A stretch of 29,398 nucleotides of DNA from JBPOIS01 sp052034295 (lineage in GTDB: Bacteria > Pseudomonadota > Gammaproteobacteria > Pseudomonadales > Moraxellaceae): contig JBPOIS010000180.1 of assembly GCA_052034295.1 (NCBI GenBank), positions 1 through 29,398 on the forward strand, in the 5' to 3' direction. This document shows positions 1-5,891 of this stretch, in pieces; positions within the stretch are counted from its first letter, which is position 1; every line of letters begins with the position of its first letter. Under the pieces are notes generated by a model. It had not been told where the DNA came from. It worked only from the letters and a program-made list of their open reading frames with translations, and did no database searches. The position numbers and the translations under genes were made by a program.

Positions 1-259
1 CAAAAGCAGTTTTCTGCTGGCTGAGCGGTGTCGAAGCCGGTTGTGCGCAGGATGCTTTGCTGGGCCTTCGGCGACCGACTTTTGTTTCGGCAAAAGTCGG
101 CAAAACCATCCGTCCCCGCAAAACTCGTGGGCAGTCGGGCTCTCTTCGGCTTTCGGTTTGGCGCGGCGGCTGTGCTTTTTGCGGAAGTCGAGCTGGCTCG
201 GACACTTGCGGGGACCTTTACGGTACGCAATAGGGTTCAGGGGCGAAGGTTGTCAGAAG
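1..259. repeat. 259-bp tandem repeat, copy 1
   Basis: First visible copy of a tandem unit that recurs at exactly 259-base spacing, with units beginning caaaag at 1, 260 and 519. The array may extend left of the window. The copy contains a half-site ctgagcggtgtcgaag near its start. It also has a perfect 10-bp hairpin, ccgacttttg at 75-84 and caaaagtcgg at 91-100, with a 6-base loop. Open frames run across it on both strands, but 259 is not a multiple of 3, so any frame shifts from copy to copy. I read it as non-coding repeat DNA. Confidence 0.85.
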
Positions 260-518
260 CAAAAGTAGCTTTGTGCAGGCTGAGCGTAGTCGAAGCCGGT
301 TGTGCGCAGGATGCTTTGCTGGGCCGTCGGCGACCGACTTTTGTTATGGCAAAAGTCGGCAAAACCATCTGTCCCCGCAAAACTCGCGGGCAGCCGGGCT
401 CTCTTCGGCTTTCGTGTTGGCGCGGCGGCTGGGCTTTTTGTGGAAGTCGAGCTGGCTCGGACAATTGCGGGGACCTTTACGGTACCCAATAGGGTTAAGG
501 GGCGAAGGTTGTCAGAAG
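260..518. repeat. 259-bp tandem repeat, copy 2
   Basis: Second copy, the same length as copy 1 and highly similar by eye, differing by scattered substitutions and no obvious indels. The internal hairpin is conserved perfectly at 334-343 and 350-359 although its loop has changed, so the stem appears constrained or recently copied. The half-site here reads ctgagcgtagtcgaag. It ends in the same segment as copy 1, an atagggtt followed by ggcgaaggttgtcagaag. Confidence 0.85.
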
Positions 519-731
519 CAAAAGCCGTTTTCTGCTGGCTGAGCGGTGTCGAAGCCGGTTGTGCTCAGAATGCTTTGCTGGGCCTTCGGCGACCGACTTT
601 TGTTTCGGCAAAAGTCGGCAAAACCATCCTTCCCCGCAAAACTCGCGGGCGGTCGGGTTTTCTTCGGCTTTCGGGTTGGCGCGGCGGCTGGGCTTTTTGC
701 GGAAGTCGAGCTGGCTCGGACAGTTGCGGGG
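519..731. repeat. 259-bp tandem repeat, copy 3 (3' end replaced)
   Basis: The third copy matches the others up to about 731, where the usual tail is replaced by 39 unrelated bases. That replacement contains the palindrome cttcacgca / tgcgtgaag at 732-740 and 742-750. The internal hairpin is again perfect, at 593-602 and 609-618. The tail replacement marks the boundary of the array beside the trpB gene. Confidence 0.8.
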
Positions 732-770
732 CTTCACGCATTGCGTGAAGAATAGCCAAGGCCGTAACCG

Positions 771-828
771 CAAAAGCCGTTTTCTGCTGGCTGAGCGCAG
801 TCGAAGCCAGCCCTTCGACTGCGCTCAG
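771..828. repeat. Truncated fourth repeat ending in a perfect 16-bp inverted repeat
   Basis: The first roughly 38 bases of the 259-bp unit recur at 771-808 and then stop. Here the half-site ctgagcgcagtcgaag (791-806) is followed after six bases by its exact complement, cttcgactgcgctcag (813-828). This makes a perfect 16-bp stem with a 6-base loop. It lies 15 bases past the trpB stop on the minus strand, so it may fold in that transcript and act as a 3' end or RNA-stabilising structure. No T-run follows, so it is not a classical intrinsic terminator. Confidence 0.75.
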
Positions 829-843
829 GGCAAGGGTTCTGCT

Positions 844-2199
844 TTATTCTACCTTTGGCAGTTCGGCCAGGGCCTGCTCCATGGCCGCACGGTCGTATGG
901 CTCATCCTTGAGCTGGCCGGCAAAAAACGCCTCATACGCGGCCATGTCAAAATGGCCATGGCCACTCAGACAAAACAGGATGGTTTCGGCCTTGCCGTCG
1001 CGCTTGCAGCGCAGGGCTTCTTCAATCGCGGCCTTGATGGCGTGGGTGGATTCCGGCGCCGGAACGATGCCCTCACTGCGGGCAAACAGCACCCCGGCCT
1101 CAAAGCATTCCACCTGACCGTAGGCCACCGCTTCAATCAGGCCCAGCTCTTTCACATGCGACACCAGCGACGACATGCCATGGTAGCGCAGGCCCCCGGC
1201 ATGAAAACCCGGCGGGGTGAATGACGAGCCCAGCGTGTGCATTTTGGTCAGCGGGGTCAGGTGCGCGGTGTCGCCAAAATCATAGGCATATTTGCCCTGG
1301 GTCAGGCTGGGGCAGGAAGCGGGCTCGGAGGCGACAATGCGCACTTTTTTGCCGCCGCGCAGCTGCTCGCCCAAAAACGGAAAGGCAATCCCGCCAAAAT
1401 TCGACCCGCCGCCGGTGCAGCTGATCACCACATCCGGCCAGGTGTCAGCCATTTCCATTTGCTGCATCGATTCCAGGCCGATCACGGTCTGGTGCAGTAA
1501 CACGTGGTTGAGCACCGAGCCCAAGGCATAGTTGGTGTCAGGATTTTTGGCGGCGATTTCCACCGCCTCGGAAATGGCAATGCCCAGACTGCCGGTGTGG
1601 TGCGGGTTGGCCGCCAGCACCTGACGGCCATACTCGGTTTCACTCGATGGCGAAGCCACGCAGCGCGCCCCATAGGTCTGCATCACCGCACGCCGGTAGG
1701 GCTTCTGGTCATAGGACACCCGCACCTGAAACACCGTCACATCCAGATCAAACAGCGACCCGGCAAACGACAGCGAGGTGCCCCACTGCCCGGCCCCGGT
1801 CTCGGTGGTCAGACGCTTGATGCCGGCTTCGCGGTTGTAAAACGCCTGCGGAATCGCCGAGTTGGGCTTGTGGCTGCCGGCCGGGCTGACGCCTTCGTAT
1901 TTGTAAAAAATCTTCGCGCAGGTGCCCAGTGCCTTTTCCAGGCCATGGGCGCGGTACAGCGGGGCGGGCCGCCACAGCTTGAGCACCTCACGCACTGGCT
2001 CGGGAATCTCGACCTCGCGCTCGGTGGTGACCTCCTGCTCAATCAGGCTCATGGGGAACAGCGGCGCCAGATCATCCGGGCCGACCGGCTGCAGGGTGCC
2101 GGGGTGCAGCACGGCTGGGGCAGGCACCGGCAGGTCAGCCTGAATGTTGTACCAGTGACGCGGCAACTGGCTTTCATCGAGCAGGTATTTGGTGGTCAA
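844..2199 (-). CDS. trpB: Tryptophan synthase beta subunit, TrpB2 type (PLP enzyme)
   Basis: A 451-residue cytoplasmic fold-type II PLP enzyme of the TrpB2 (TrpB-related) family, which condenses indole with serine to give tryptophan. The PLP lysine is K111 in the SHKPNSA motif. The GAGQWG loop is at 135-140 and the phosphate-binding GGGSN at 263-267. The start is TTG at 2199, supported by GGAG seven bases upstream and a typical N-terminus MTTKYLLDES; no better ATG exists in frame. No trpA, trpC or trpF is nearby, so it is probably not part of the main trp operon. TrpB2 enzymes generally work poorly with TrpA and may salvage free indole; that role is inferred here. It is followed by the inverted repeat at 791-828. 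Confidence 0.93.
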   Translation of the reverse strand: MTTKYLLDESQLPRHWYNIQADLPVPAPAVLHPGTLQPVGPDDLAPLFPMSLIEQEVTTEREVEIPEPVREVLKLWRPAPLYRAHGLEKALGTCAKIFYKYEGVSPAGSHKPNSAIPQAFYNREAGIKRLTTETGAGQWGTSLSFAGSLFDLDVTVFQVRVSYDQKPYRRAVMQTYGARCVASPSSETEYGRQVLAANPHHTGSLGIAISEAVEIAAKNPDTNYALGSVLNHVLLHQTVIGLESMQQMEMADTWPDVVISCTGGGSNFGGIAFPFLGEQLRGGKKVRIVASEPASCPSLTQGKYAYDFGDTAHLTPLTKMHTLGSSFTPPGFHAGGLRYHGMSSLVSHVKELGLIEAVAYGQVECFEAGVLFARSEGIVPAPESTHAIKAAIEEALRCKRDGKAETILFCLSGHGHFDMAAYEAFFAGQLKDEPYDRAAMEQALAELPKVE

Positions 2200-2355
2200 A
2201 AGCTTTCTCCATCCGCATGACGCGCCTGCACCGGCAGGCCGATATCCTGACGTTTCATCAGGGATTGCTCCCCGGTTTTAACGCATTCTGGCGCAGAATC
2301 AAAGTCAAAAGCGTGTTTTTCAGCGACCGGATGGCCGCAGCAGACCTGAATCGAT

Positions 2356-2379
2356 GGGGATACACGAGGGGATACACGG
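2356..2379. repeat. 12-bp tandem duplication upstream of trpB
   Basis: ggggatacacga (2356-2367) is followed immediately by ggggatacacgg (2368-2379), differing in the last base. It lies about 160 bases upstream of the trpB start and downstream of the tRNA terminator. It could be a regulator site or simple slippage; nothing in the sequence decides. Confidence 0.5.
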
Positions 2380-2422
2380 TGGCCAGTGCTGTACGGGTGC
2401 ATAAGTGGCCATGTACAGGCAT

Positions 2423-2458
2423 AAAAAAAGGCTCAAACCCTGATGGTTCAAGCCTTTT
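2423..2458 (-). terminator. Intrinsic terminator of tRNA-Met
   Basis: On the minus strand a 14-bp stem (aaaaggcttgaacc with ggtttgagcctttt, two G-U pairs) encloses a 5-base loop and runs into seven T. It lies about 43 bases past the tRNA 3' end and ends that transcript before trpB. Confidence 0.85.
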
Positions 2459-2501
2459 GGTCCGATATGCGGCCATGTGGCGGCATAGGCTGGAATGTGA
2501 A

Positions 2502-2578
2502 TGGTGGAGATGGAGAGACTTGAACTCTCGACCTCACGATTATGAGTCGTGCGCTCTAACCAGCTGAGCTACATCTCC
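2502..2578 (-). tRNA. tRNA-Met (CAT), elongator type
   Basis: A 77-base tRNA on minus with a complete cloverleaf. The acceptor stem ggagatg pairs with catctcc, followed by discriminator A and an encoded CCA (2502-2504). The D arm is gctcagctggttagagc. The anticodon stem cacga/tcgtg closes the loop ctcataa with anticodon CAT at 2542-2544. The T arm contains gttcaag. The paired first acceptor base and the anticodon context match elongator rather than initiator tRNA-Met; a CAT anticodon could also be tRNA-Ile2, but the stem sequence fits elongator Met better. Confidence 0.93.
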
Positions 2579-2592
2579 AAACACAGGCGCGC

Positions 2593-2621
2593 ATCATAGC
2601 CACGCTGGTCCCCGGCGTCAA
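2593..2621 (-). promoter_or_regulatory. Sigma-70 promoter of tRNA-Met
   Basis: On minus, TTGACG (2616-2621) and TATGAT (2593-2598) are separated by exactly 17 bases, with the tRNA 5' end 14 bases beyond the -10. The bases after the -10 are gcgcgcc, the GC-rich discriminator typical of stringently controlled stable-RNA promoters. Confidence 0.78.
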
Positions 2622-2653
2622 GGCAGCAAGCCCATGAATCGCACAAAAAAAAG

Positions 2654-3018
2654 GCAAAGCAGGCCTGTAAGCCGGGTTCTGTCGAGGACGGTCATTCCTC
2701 TAGGCGTGCCATCACTGACACGCTCCAGCAACCTACCCGCATCCAGCGCGGGCCGCGCCATCGGATGCCTATTTGGTCTTGCTTCGGGTGGGGTTTACCG
2801 TGCCGGTCTGTTGCCAGACTCGCGGTGCGCTCTTACCGCACCGTTTCACCCTTGCCACGCGGACTTGCGTCCCGTTCGGCGGTCTGCTCTCTGTTGCACT
2901 TTCCGTCGGCTCACGCCGCCCAGCCATTAACTGGCACCCTGCCCTGTGAAGCCCGGACTTTCCTCCCCTGCTTCAGTCACGAAGACCTCCGCAGCAGCGA
3001 CCGTCCAGCCTGCTTTGC
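2654..3018 (-). ncRNA. rnpB: RNase P RNA (M1 RNA), class A
   Basis: The catalytic RNA of ribonuclease P, which removes 5' leaders from pre-tRNAs together with RnpA. On minus, the conserved core reads gaggaaagtccgggc, then cagggtgccag, gcaacagagagca, gggtgaaa, ggtgcggtaagagcgcaccg, cggtaaaccccaccc and gcaagaccaaatagg. It ends with gacagaacccggctta. The ends pair as helix P1: gcaaagcaggctg at the 5' end (3006-3018) with caggcctgctttgc at the 3' end (2654-2667). P1 runs directly into eight T on the minus strand (2645-2652), so it doubles as a terminator. The length of about 365 bases is normal for the class. The ends are placed from P1 pairing. Confidence 0.95.
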
Positions 3019-3057
3019 GGCGCACAGGGTAACAGGTTTTTGGCAAAAAAGCGCCGT

Positions 3058-3309
3058 CTATCGTCCGGCATTCAACCGGGCCAGCTTGGCCAGCAGTGCG
3101 TCATGGCTTTCCACATGGTCCGGGTCATGGGGGATACAGTCCACCGGACAGAACAACTGGCACTGCGGTTCATCAAAATGCCCCACACACTCGGTGCAGC
3201 GCTCCGGCCAGATGTGGTAGTAATCCACGCCCATGTAAATGGCCTGATTCGGACACACCGGCTCGCAGACATCGCAGTTGATGCAGTCGCTGGTGATTTT
3301 CAGGGCCAT
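3058..3309 (-). CDS. fdx: YfhL-type 2[4Fe-4S] ferredoxin
   Basis: An 83-residue ferredoxin carrying two [4Fe-4S] clusters. The first set is C9, C12, C15 and C19 (CxxCxxCxxxCP). The second is C38, C41, C50 and C54, with the eight-residue insertion between C41 and C50 that marks the YfhL/allochromatium-type family; C58 is an extra cysteine. The start ATG at 3309 gives the usual MALKIT N-terminus; an upstream in-frame extension reads into coaD and is unlikely. It lies 19 bases after coaD on the same strand, so the two are probably co-transcribed. It carries electrons in the cytoplasm; its partner is not evident here. Confidence 0.93.
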   Translation of the reverse strand: MALKITSDCINCDVCEPVCPNQAIYMGVDYYHIWPERCTECVGHFDEPQCQLFCPVDCIPHDPDHVESHDALLAKLARLNAGR

Positions 3310-3328
3310 GACCGGGACCCAGCGCCGT

Positions 3329-3817
3329 TCAGGCCCAGCCTGCAGCCTGCTTCTGGGCAAAGGCCGCCACCACCCCTTCGGGCACGAATTTGGCCACATC
3401 ACCGCGCAGCTTGGCAATTTCGCGCACCAGCGTGGAAGAAATGAACGAGTATTTTTCCGACGGGGTCAAAAACACCGTTTCAAACTCGGCATCCAGCTGA
3501 CGGTTCATGTTGGCCAGCTGGAATTCATATTCAAAATCCGACACCGCGCGCAGCCCACGCAGCACCGCCGTGGCCCGCTGCTCCTTGAACAGGTTGACCA
3601 GCAGGCCGCTGAAGCCAATCACTTCCACATTCGGCAGGTGTGCCGTGGCCTGCAGTGCCAGCGTCACCCGCTCCTCCAGACTGAACACCGGGTTCTTGTG
3701 GTGTCCCAGGGCAATCGCCACCACCACCTGATCAAACATGCGCGAAGCACGGGCAATCAGATCCACATGGCCGTTGGTCATCGGGTCAAATGTACCGGGG
3801 TACAGCACACGGGTCAT
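3329..3817 (-). CDS. coaD: Phosphopantetheine adenylyltransferase
   Basis: A 162-residue CoaD, which transfers AMP from ATP to 4'-phosphopantetheine to give dephospho-CoA, the penultimate step of coenzyme A synthesis. It is a cytoplasmic nucleotidyltransferase with the T/HxGH signature at T14-N-G-H17 after the YPGTFDP strand. RGLR is at 87-90 and the ISSTLVR motif (KMSKS equivalent) at 126-132. The length is typical of bacterial CoaD. The start is ATG at 3817. The gene leads a probable two-gene unit with the ferredoxin and diverges from smpB. An extended -10 element, TGCTAAGAT read on minus (about 3848-3856), could drive it, but this is tentative. coaBC, which acts upstream in the pathway, lies elsewhere in this window at 22116-23399. 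Confidence 0.97.
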   Translation of the reverse strand: MTRVLYPGTFDPMTNGHVDLIARASRMFDQVVVAIALGHHKNPVFSLEERVTLALQATAHLPNVEVIGFSGLLVNLFKEQRATAVLRGLRAVSDFEYEFQLANMNRQLDAEFETVFLTPSEKYSFISSTLVREIAKLRGDVAKFVPEGVVAAFAQKQAAGWA

Positions 3818-3960
3818 GGCGTTTTCTCAGGCAGGGAATGCTGACGCATCTTAGCAAAACTTTCGCAAAAAAATACCGATTGCAGCGCCCCAGGCACCAA
3901 AGCCCCCTACCCAGCCGCGCACTTTTGCCAGACAATACCGGACAGACCGCTGGAGACACC

Positions 3961-4434
3961 ATGAGCAAAGCCAAAAAAGCCAACAGTGGCGGCAGCATCG
4001 CCCAGAACCGGCGCGCCCGCCATGATTATTTCATTGAGGAAAAATTCGAGGCCGGCCTGGTGCTGCAGGGCTGGGAAGTCAAGGCCATCCGGGCGGGCCG
4101 CATGACCCTGTCCGAGAGTTATGTGATTTTCAAAAACGGCGAAGCCTTTCTGTTTGGCAGCCAGATCACTCCACTGCTGTCGGCCTCCACCCATGTCGTC
4201 GCCGAAGCCACGCGCAGCCGCAAGCTGCTCTTGTCCAAGCGCCAGATTGAGCGGCTGATGGGCGCGGTGAACCAGAAGGGCTACACCTGTGTGCCCCTGT
4301 CCACCTACTGGAAAGGCCCGTATGTGAAGTGTGAAATTGCCCTGGCCAAGGGCAAGCAGCTGCACGACAAGCGCGCCACTGAAAAAGACCGCGACTGGGC
4401 GCGCGAAAAGCAGCGCGTGTTCCGAAAAAGCTAA
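3961..4434 (+). CDS. smpB: SsrA-binding protein SmpB
   Basis: A 157-residue RNA-binding protein that brings tmRNA (SsrA) to stalled ribosomes for trans-translation. The family core is visible: QNRRARHDYFIEE near the N-terminus, GWEVKAIRAGR around residues 40-50, and the SESYV strand. The basic C-terminal tail KDRDWAREKQRVFRKS inserts into the empty mRNA channel. The ATG at 3961 has GGAG six bases upstream at 3952-3955 and gives a family-length product; the longer open frame upstream lacks similarity. No ssrA gene is in the window. The gene diverges from coaD and ends before a bidirectional terminator. Confidence 0.96.
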   Translation: MSKAKKANSGGSIAQNRRARHDYFIEEKFEAGLVLQGWEVKAIRAGRMTLSESYVIFKNGEAFLFGSQITPLLSASTHVVAEATRSRKLLLSKRQIERLMGAVNQKGYTCVPLSTYWKGPYVKCEIALAKGKQLHDKRATEKDRDWAREKQRVFRKS

Positions 4435-4449
4435 GCCGCCATCAACCCC

Positions 4450-4481
4450 AAAAAAAAGCCCGCGATTGCGGGCTTTTTTTG
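4450..4481. terminator. Bidirectional intrinsic terminator
   Basis: A gcccgc/gcgggc stem (4458-4463, 4468-4473) with loop gatt is flanked by a run of A on the left and seven T on the right. It can terminate smpB on plus and the secreted-protein operon on minus, which converge here. Outer bases ccatca and tgatgg could extend the stem. Confidence 0.88.
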
Positions 4482-4492
4482 ATGGGGAAGGC

Positions 4493-5878
4493 TCAGCAAA
4501 ACTTCAGGGTGCCATAGCAGTTGTCCACCGGCACCTGCTGGATGTCCAGGTTATCGTTCAGGTTGGCCCTGTCTGGACTGATCAAAGCATCCAGACCACT
4601 GGCGTTCTGGGTCGGCGTGGTAAAGTTATTGATGAGAATCTCAGGCAAGTGCAGCGCCCAGCCACGCATCATCGGGGTCCAGCTGCCACTGGCACTGCGC
4701 CAGTTCAGCCAGCTGCCGACCGCGTTGGGGTTGGGGCTGTTCACCACGTTCGCATAATCCGCCATGCGCTGTGCATCGGTGGTGGACTCGACGCGCTCTG
4801 GGCTATGGTCCCAGCCGAGCGTGGCCCAGACATCGTTGTTGCCGAGTGTGGAAAAAGAGAAATAAAAGTCATTGGCATAGCTGGTCGCGGTCCCCACCTG
4901 CATGTTGTGCAGAAAGCGCGAATCGGACTTCATGTCTGCCAGGGCTTCCTTGCCATCCGCCAGGAAATTGGACGACGAAATCTCAATGTTCAAGGGCGCC
5001 AGCCGCATGGTTGAGGCGCGCGCAAAATAGACCTTTTCAAACACGTTGGAGGTGCTGTTCTGGATCAGGTTGCCACTGGCATCCAGACGCTGGCCCAGCA
5101 TATAGGGTTTACAGACCGAGGGATTGTTGTTACACGGCCCCCCTTCCATGATTTTCCCGGTGGCATCCACTTTGATGCCCAGGATGTCCACCTTGATGGG
5201 TACCGTACCATTGGTGACGACCAGCCGGTCAATCACCGCCGAGAGCTGATTCACCCCCGTGTGCTCATTCGGGTCATACAATTCATTGGTCACCGTACCC
5301 AACCCGCTGTCATAGGTCACTGGCGTGCGGTTGATCGAGGTCGGGTTGTTACTGGCGTCCACCGGTCTGGTCCCGTTGGAGAGGATGCCCCGGGCCTGCT
5401 CAGCCCCAAAGCGCATCCCGACGATTTTGCGTCCGGTGGGACTGTCTGGGTTGGCAATGGCCATCTCAAAGAATGGGTTGATTTGCTCAAAATCCGTGGA
5501 CGGACCCTTGTCGTTGATGGGGCGACCTGTGGCATCAACCGCTCCCAGACCGACAAAACGCAGGTAGTTGATGTCGATGTCGCAACCATCGGCACCATTG
5601 ACCCCGCCACAGCCCAGCTGGACCCGCCGCGCATTGGCGTTCATTTCCATCTTGGCATTCAGGGTCATCTTGTAAAACCCGATATTGCCATTGGGGTTGC
5701 CAGCCTCGCCGGGATCAATCACGTTCATCGTAAGCAGGGAATCCTGTCCCGTGGTATTGGAAAGCTCCTGATCCGCCATCGGGGTCATCGCCGCAGTGGC
5801 CGCCATCCCGGTGGTCATCAACAGGGTCAGTCCGACTGAGGGCAAGCCACGCAGTGTGGGTGATGTTTTTCGTTTCAT
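4493..5878 (-). CDS. Secreted protein, Fil-like, fourth gene of the operon
   Basis: A 461-residue exported protein of unknown function. It has a basic start (MKRK), a hydrophobic segment and probable Sec cleavage near residues 27-30. Just after this comes ADQELSNTTGQDS (35-47), the motif shared by all four proteins of the operon. The mature part is rich in Asn, Gly, Ser and Thr with short beta-like stretches and no internal membrane segment. Its six cysteines fall in three close pairs; the last is C-x6-C at the very C-terminus, so the protein ends on cysteine. ATG at 5878 has AAGGAG eight bases upstream. It follows the previous gene by 13 bases and is the last before the terminator. Size and motif resemble one of the Acinetobacter Fil pilus-system proteins; this match is from memory and unproven. 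Confidence 0.75.
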   Translation of the reverse strand: MKRKTSPTLRGLPSVGLTLLMTTGMAATAAMTPMADQELSNTTGQDSLLTMNVIDPGEAGNPNGNIGFYKMTLNAKMEMNANARRVQLGCGGVNGADGCDIDINYLRFVGLGAVDATGRPINDKGPSTDFEQINPFFEMAIANPDSPTGRKIVGMRFGAEQARGILSNGTRPVDASNNPTSINRTPVTYDSGLGTVTNELYDPNEHTGVNQLSAVIDRLVVTNGTVPIKVDILGIKVDATGKIMEGGPCNNNPSVCKPYMLGQRLDASGNLIQNSTSNVFEKVYFARASTMRLAPLNIEISSSNFLADGKEALADMKSDSRFLHNMQVGTATSYANDFYFSFSTLGNNDVWATLGWDHSPERVESTTDAQRMADYANVVNSPNPNAVGSWLNWRSASGSWTPMMRGWALHLPEILINNFTTPTQNASGLDALISPDRANLNDNLDIQQVPVDNCYGTLKFC

Positions 5879-5891
5879 TGACCCGGCTCCT

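Larger units (their letters stand above)
2200..2501. other. Intergenic region between trpB and tRNA-Met
   Basis: I see no gene in these 302 bases. They hold the trpB ribosome-binding site at the left edge, a 12-bp tandem duplication at 2356-2379, and the tRNA terminator at 2423-2458. An imperfect direct repeat flanks the terminator: gccatgtacaggcat near 2409 and gccatgtggcggcat near 2473. This is the side of a tRNA gene where integrated elements often sit, but no integrase or recognisable attachment duplication is present. Confidence 0.6.

Noticed and set aside
28..748. Overlapping open frames on both strands of the repeat array
   Set aside because: The 259-base period shifts frame in each copy, the frames overlap one another on both strands, and the translated products have no recognisable domain.
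1..808. CRISPR array
   Set aside because: Units are 259 bases long and contiguous, with no short repeats separated by unique spacers and no cas genes.
2217..2567. 116-residue plus-strand frame ending in WRDLNSRPHDYESCALTS
   Set aside because: Its C-terminal part is the antisense translation of tRNA-Met, a common artefact.
2400..2580. Integrated element at the tRNA-Met 3' end
   Set aside because: No integrase, no second copy of the tRNA end, and the tRNA keeps its own terminator.
2634..3220. Open frames across the RNase P RNA gene
   Set aside because: The region matches rnpB core sequence and P1 pairing; the frames are antisense to a structured RNA.
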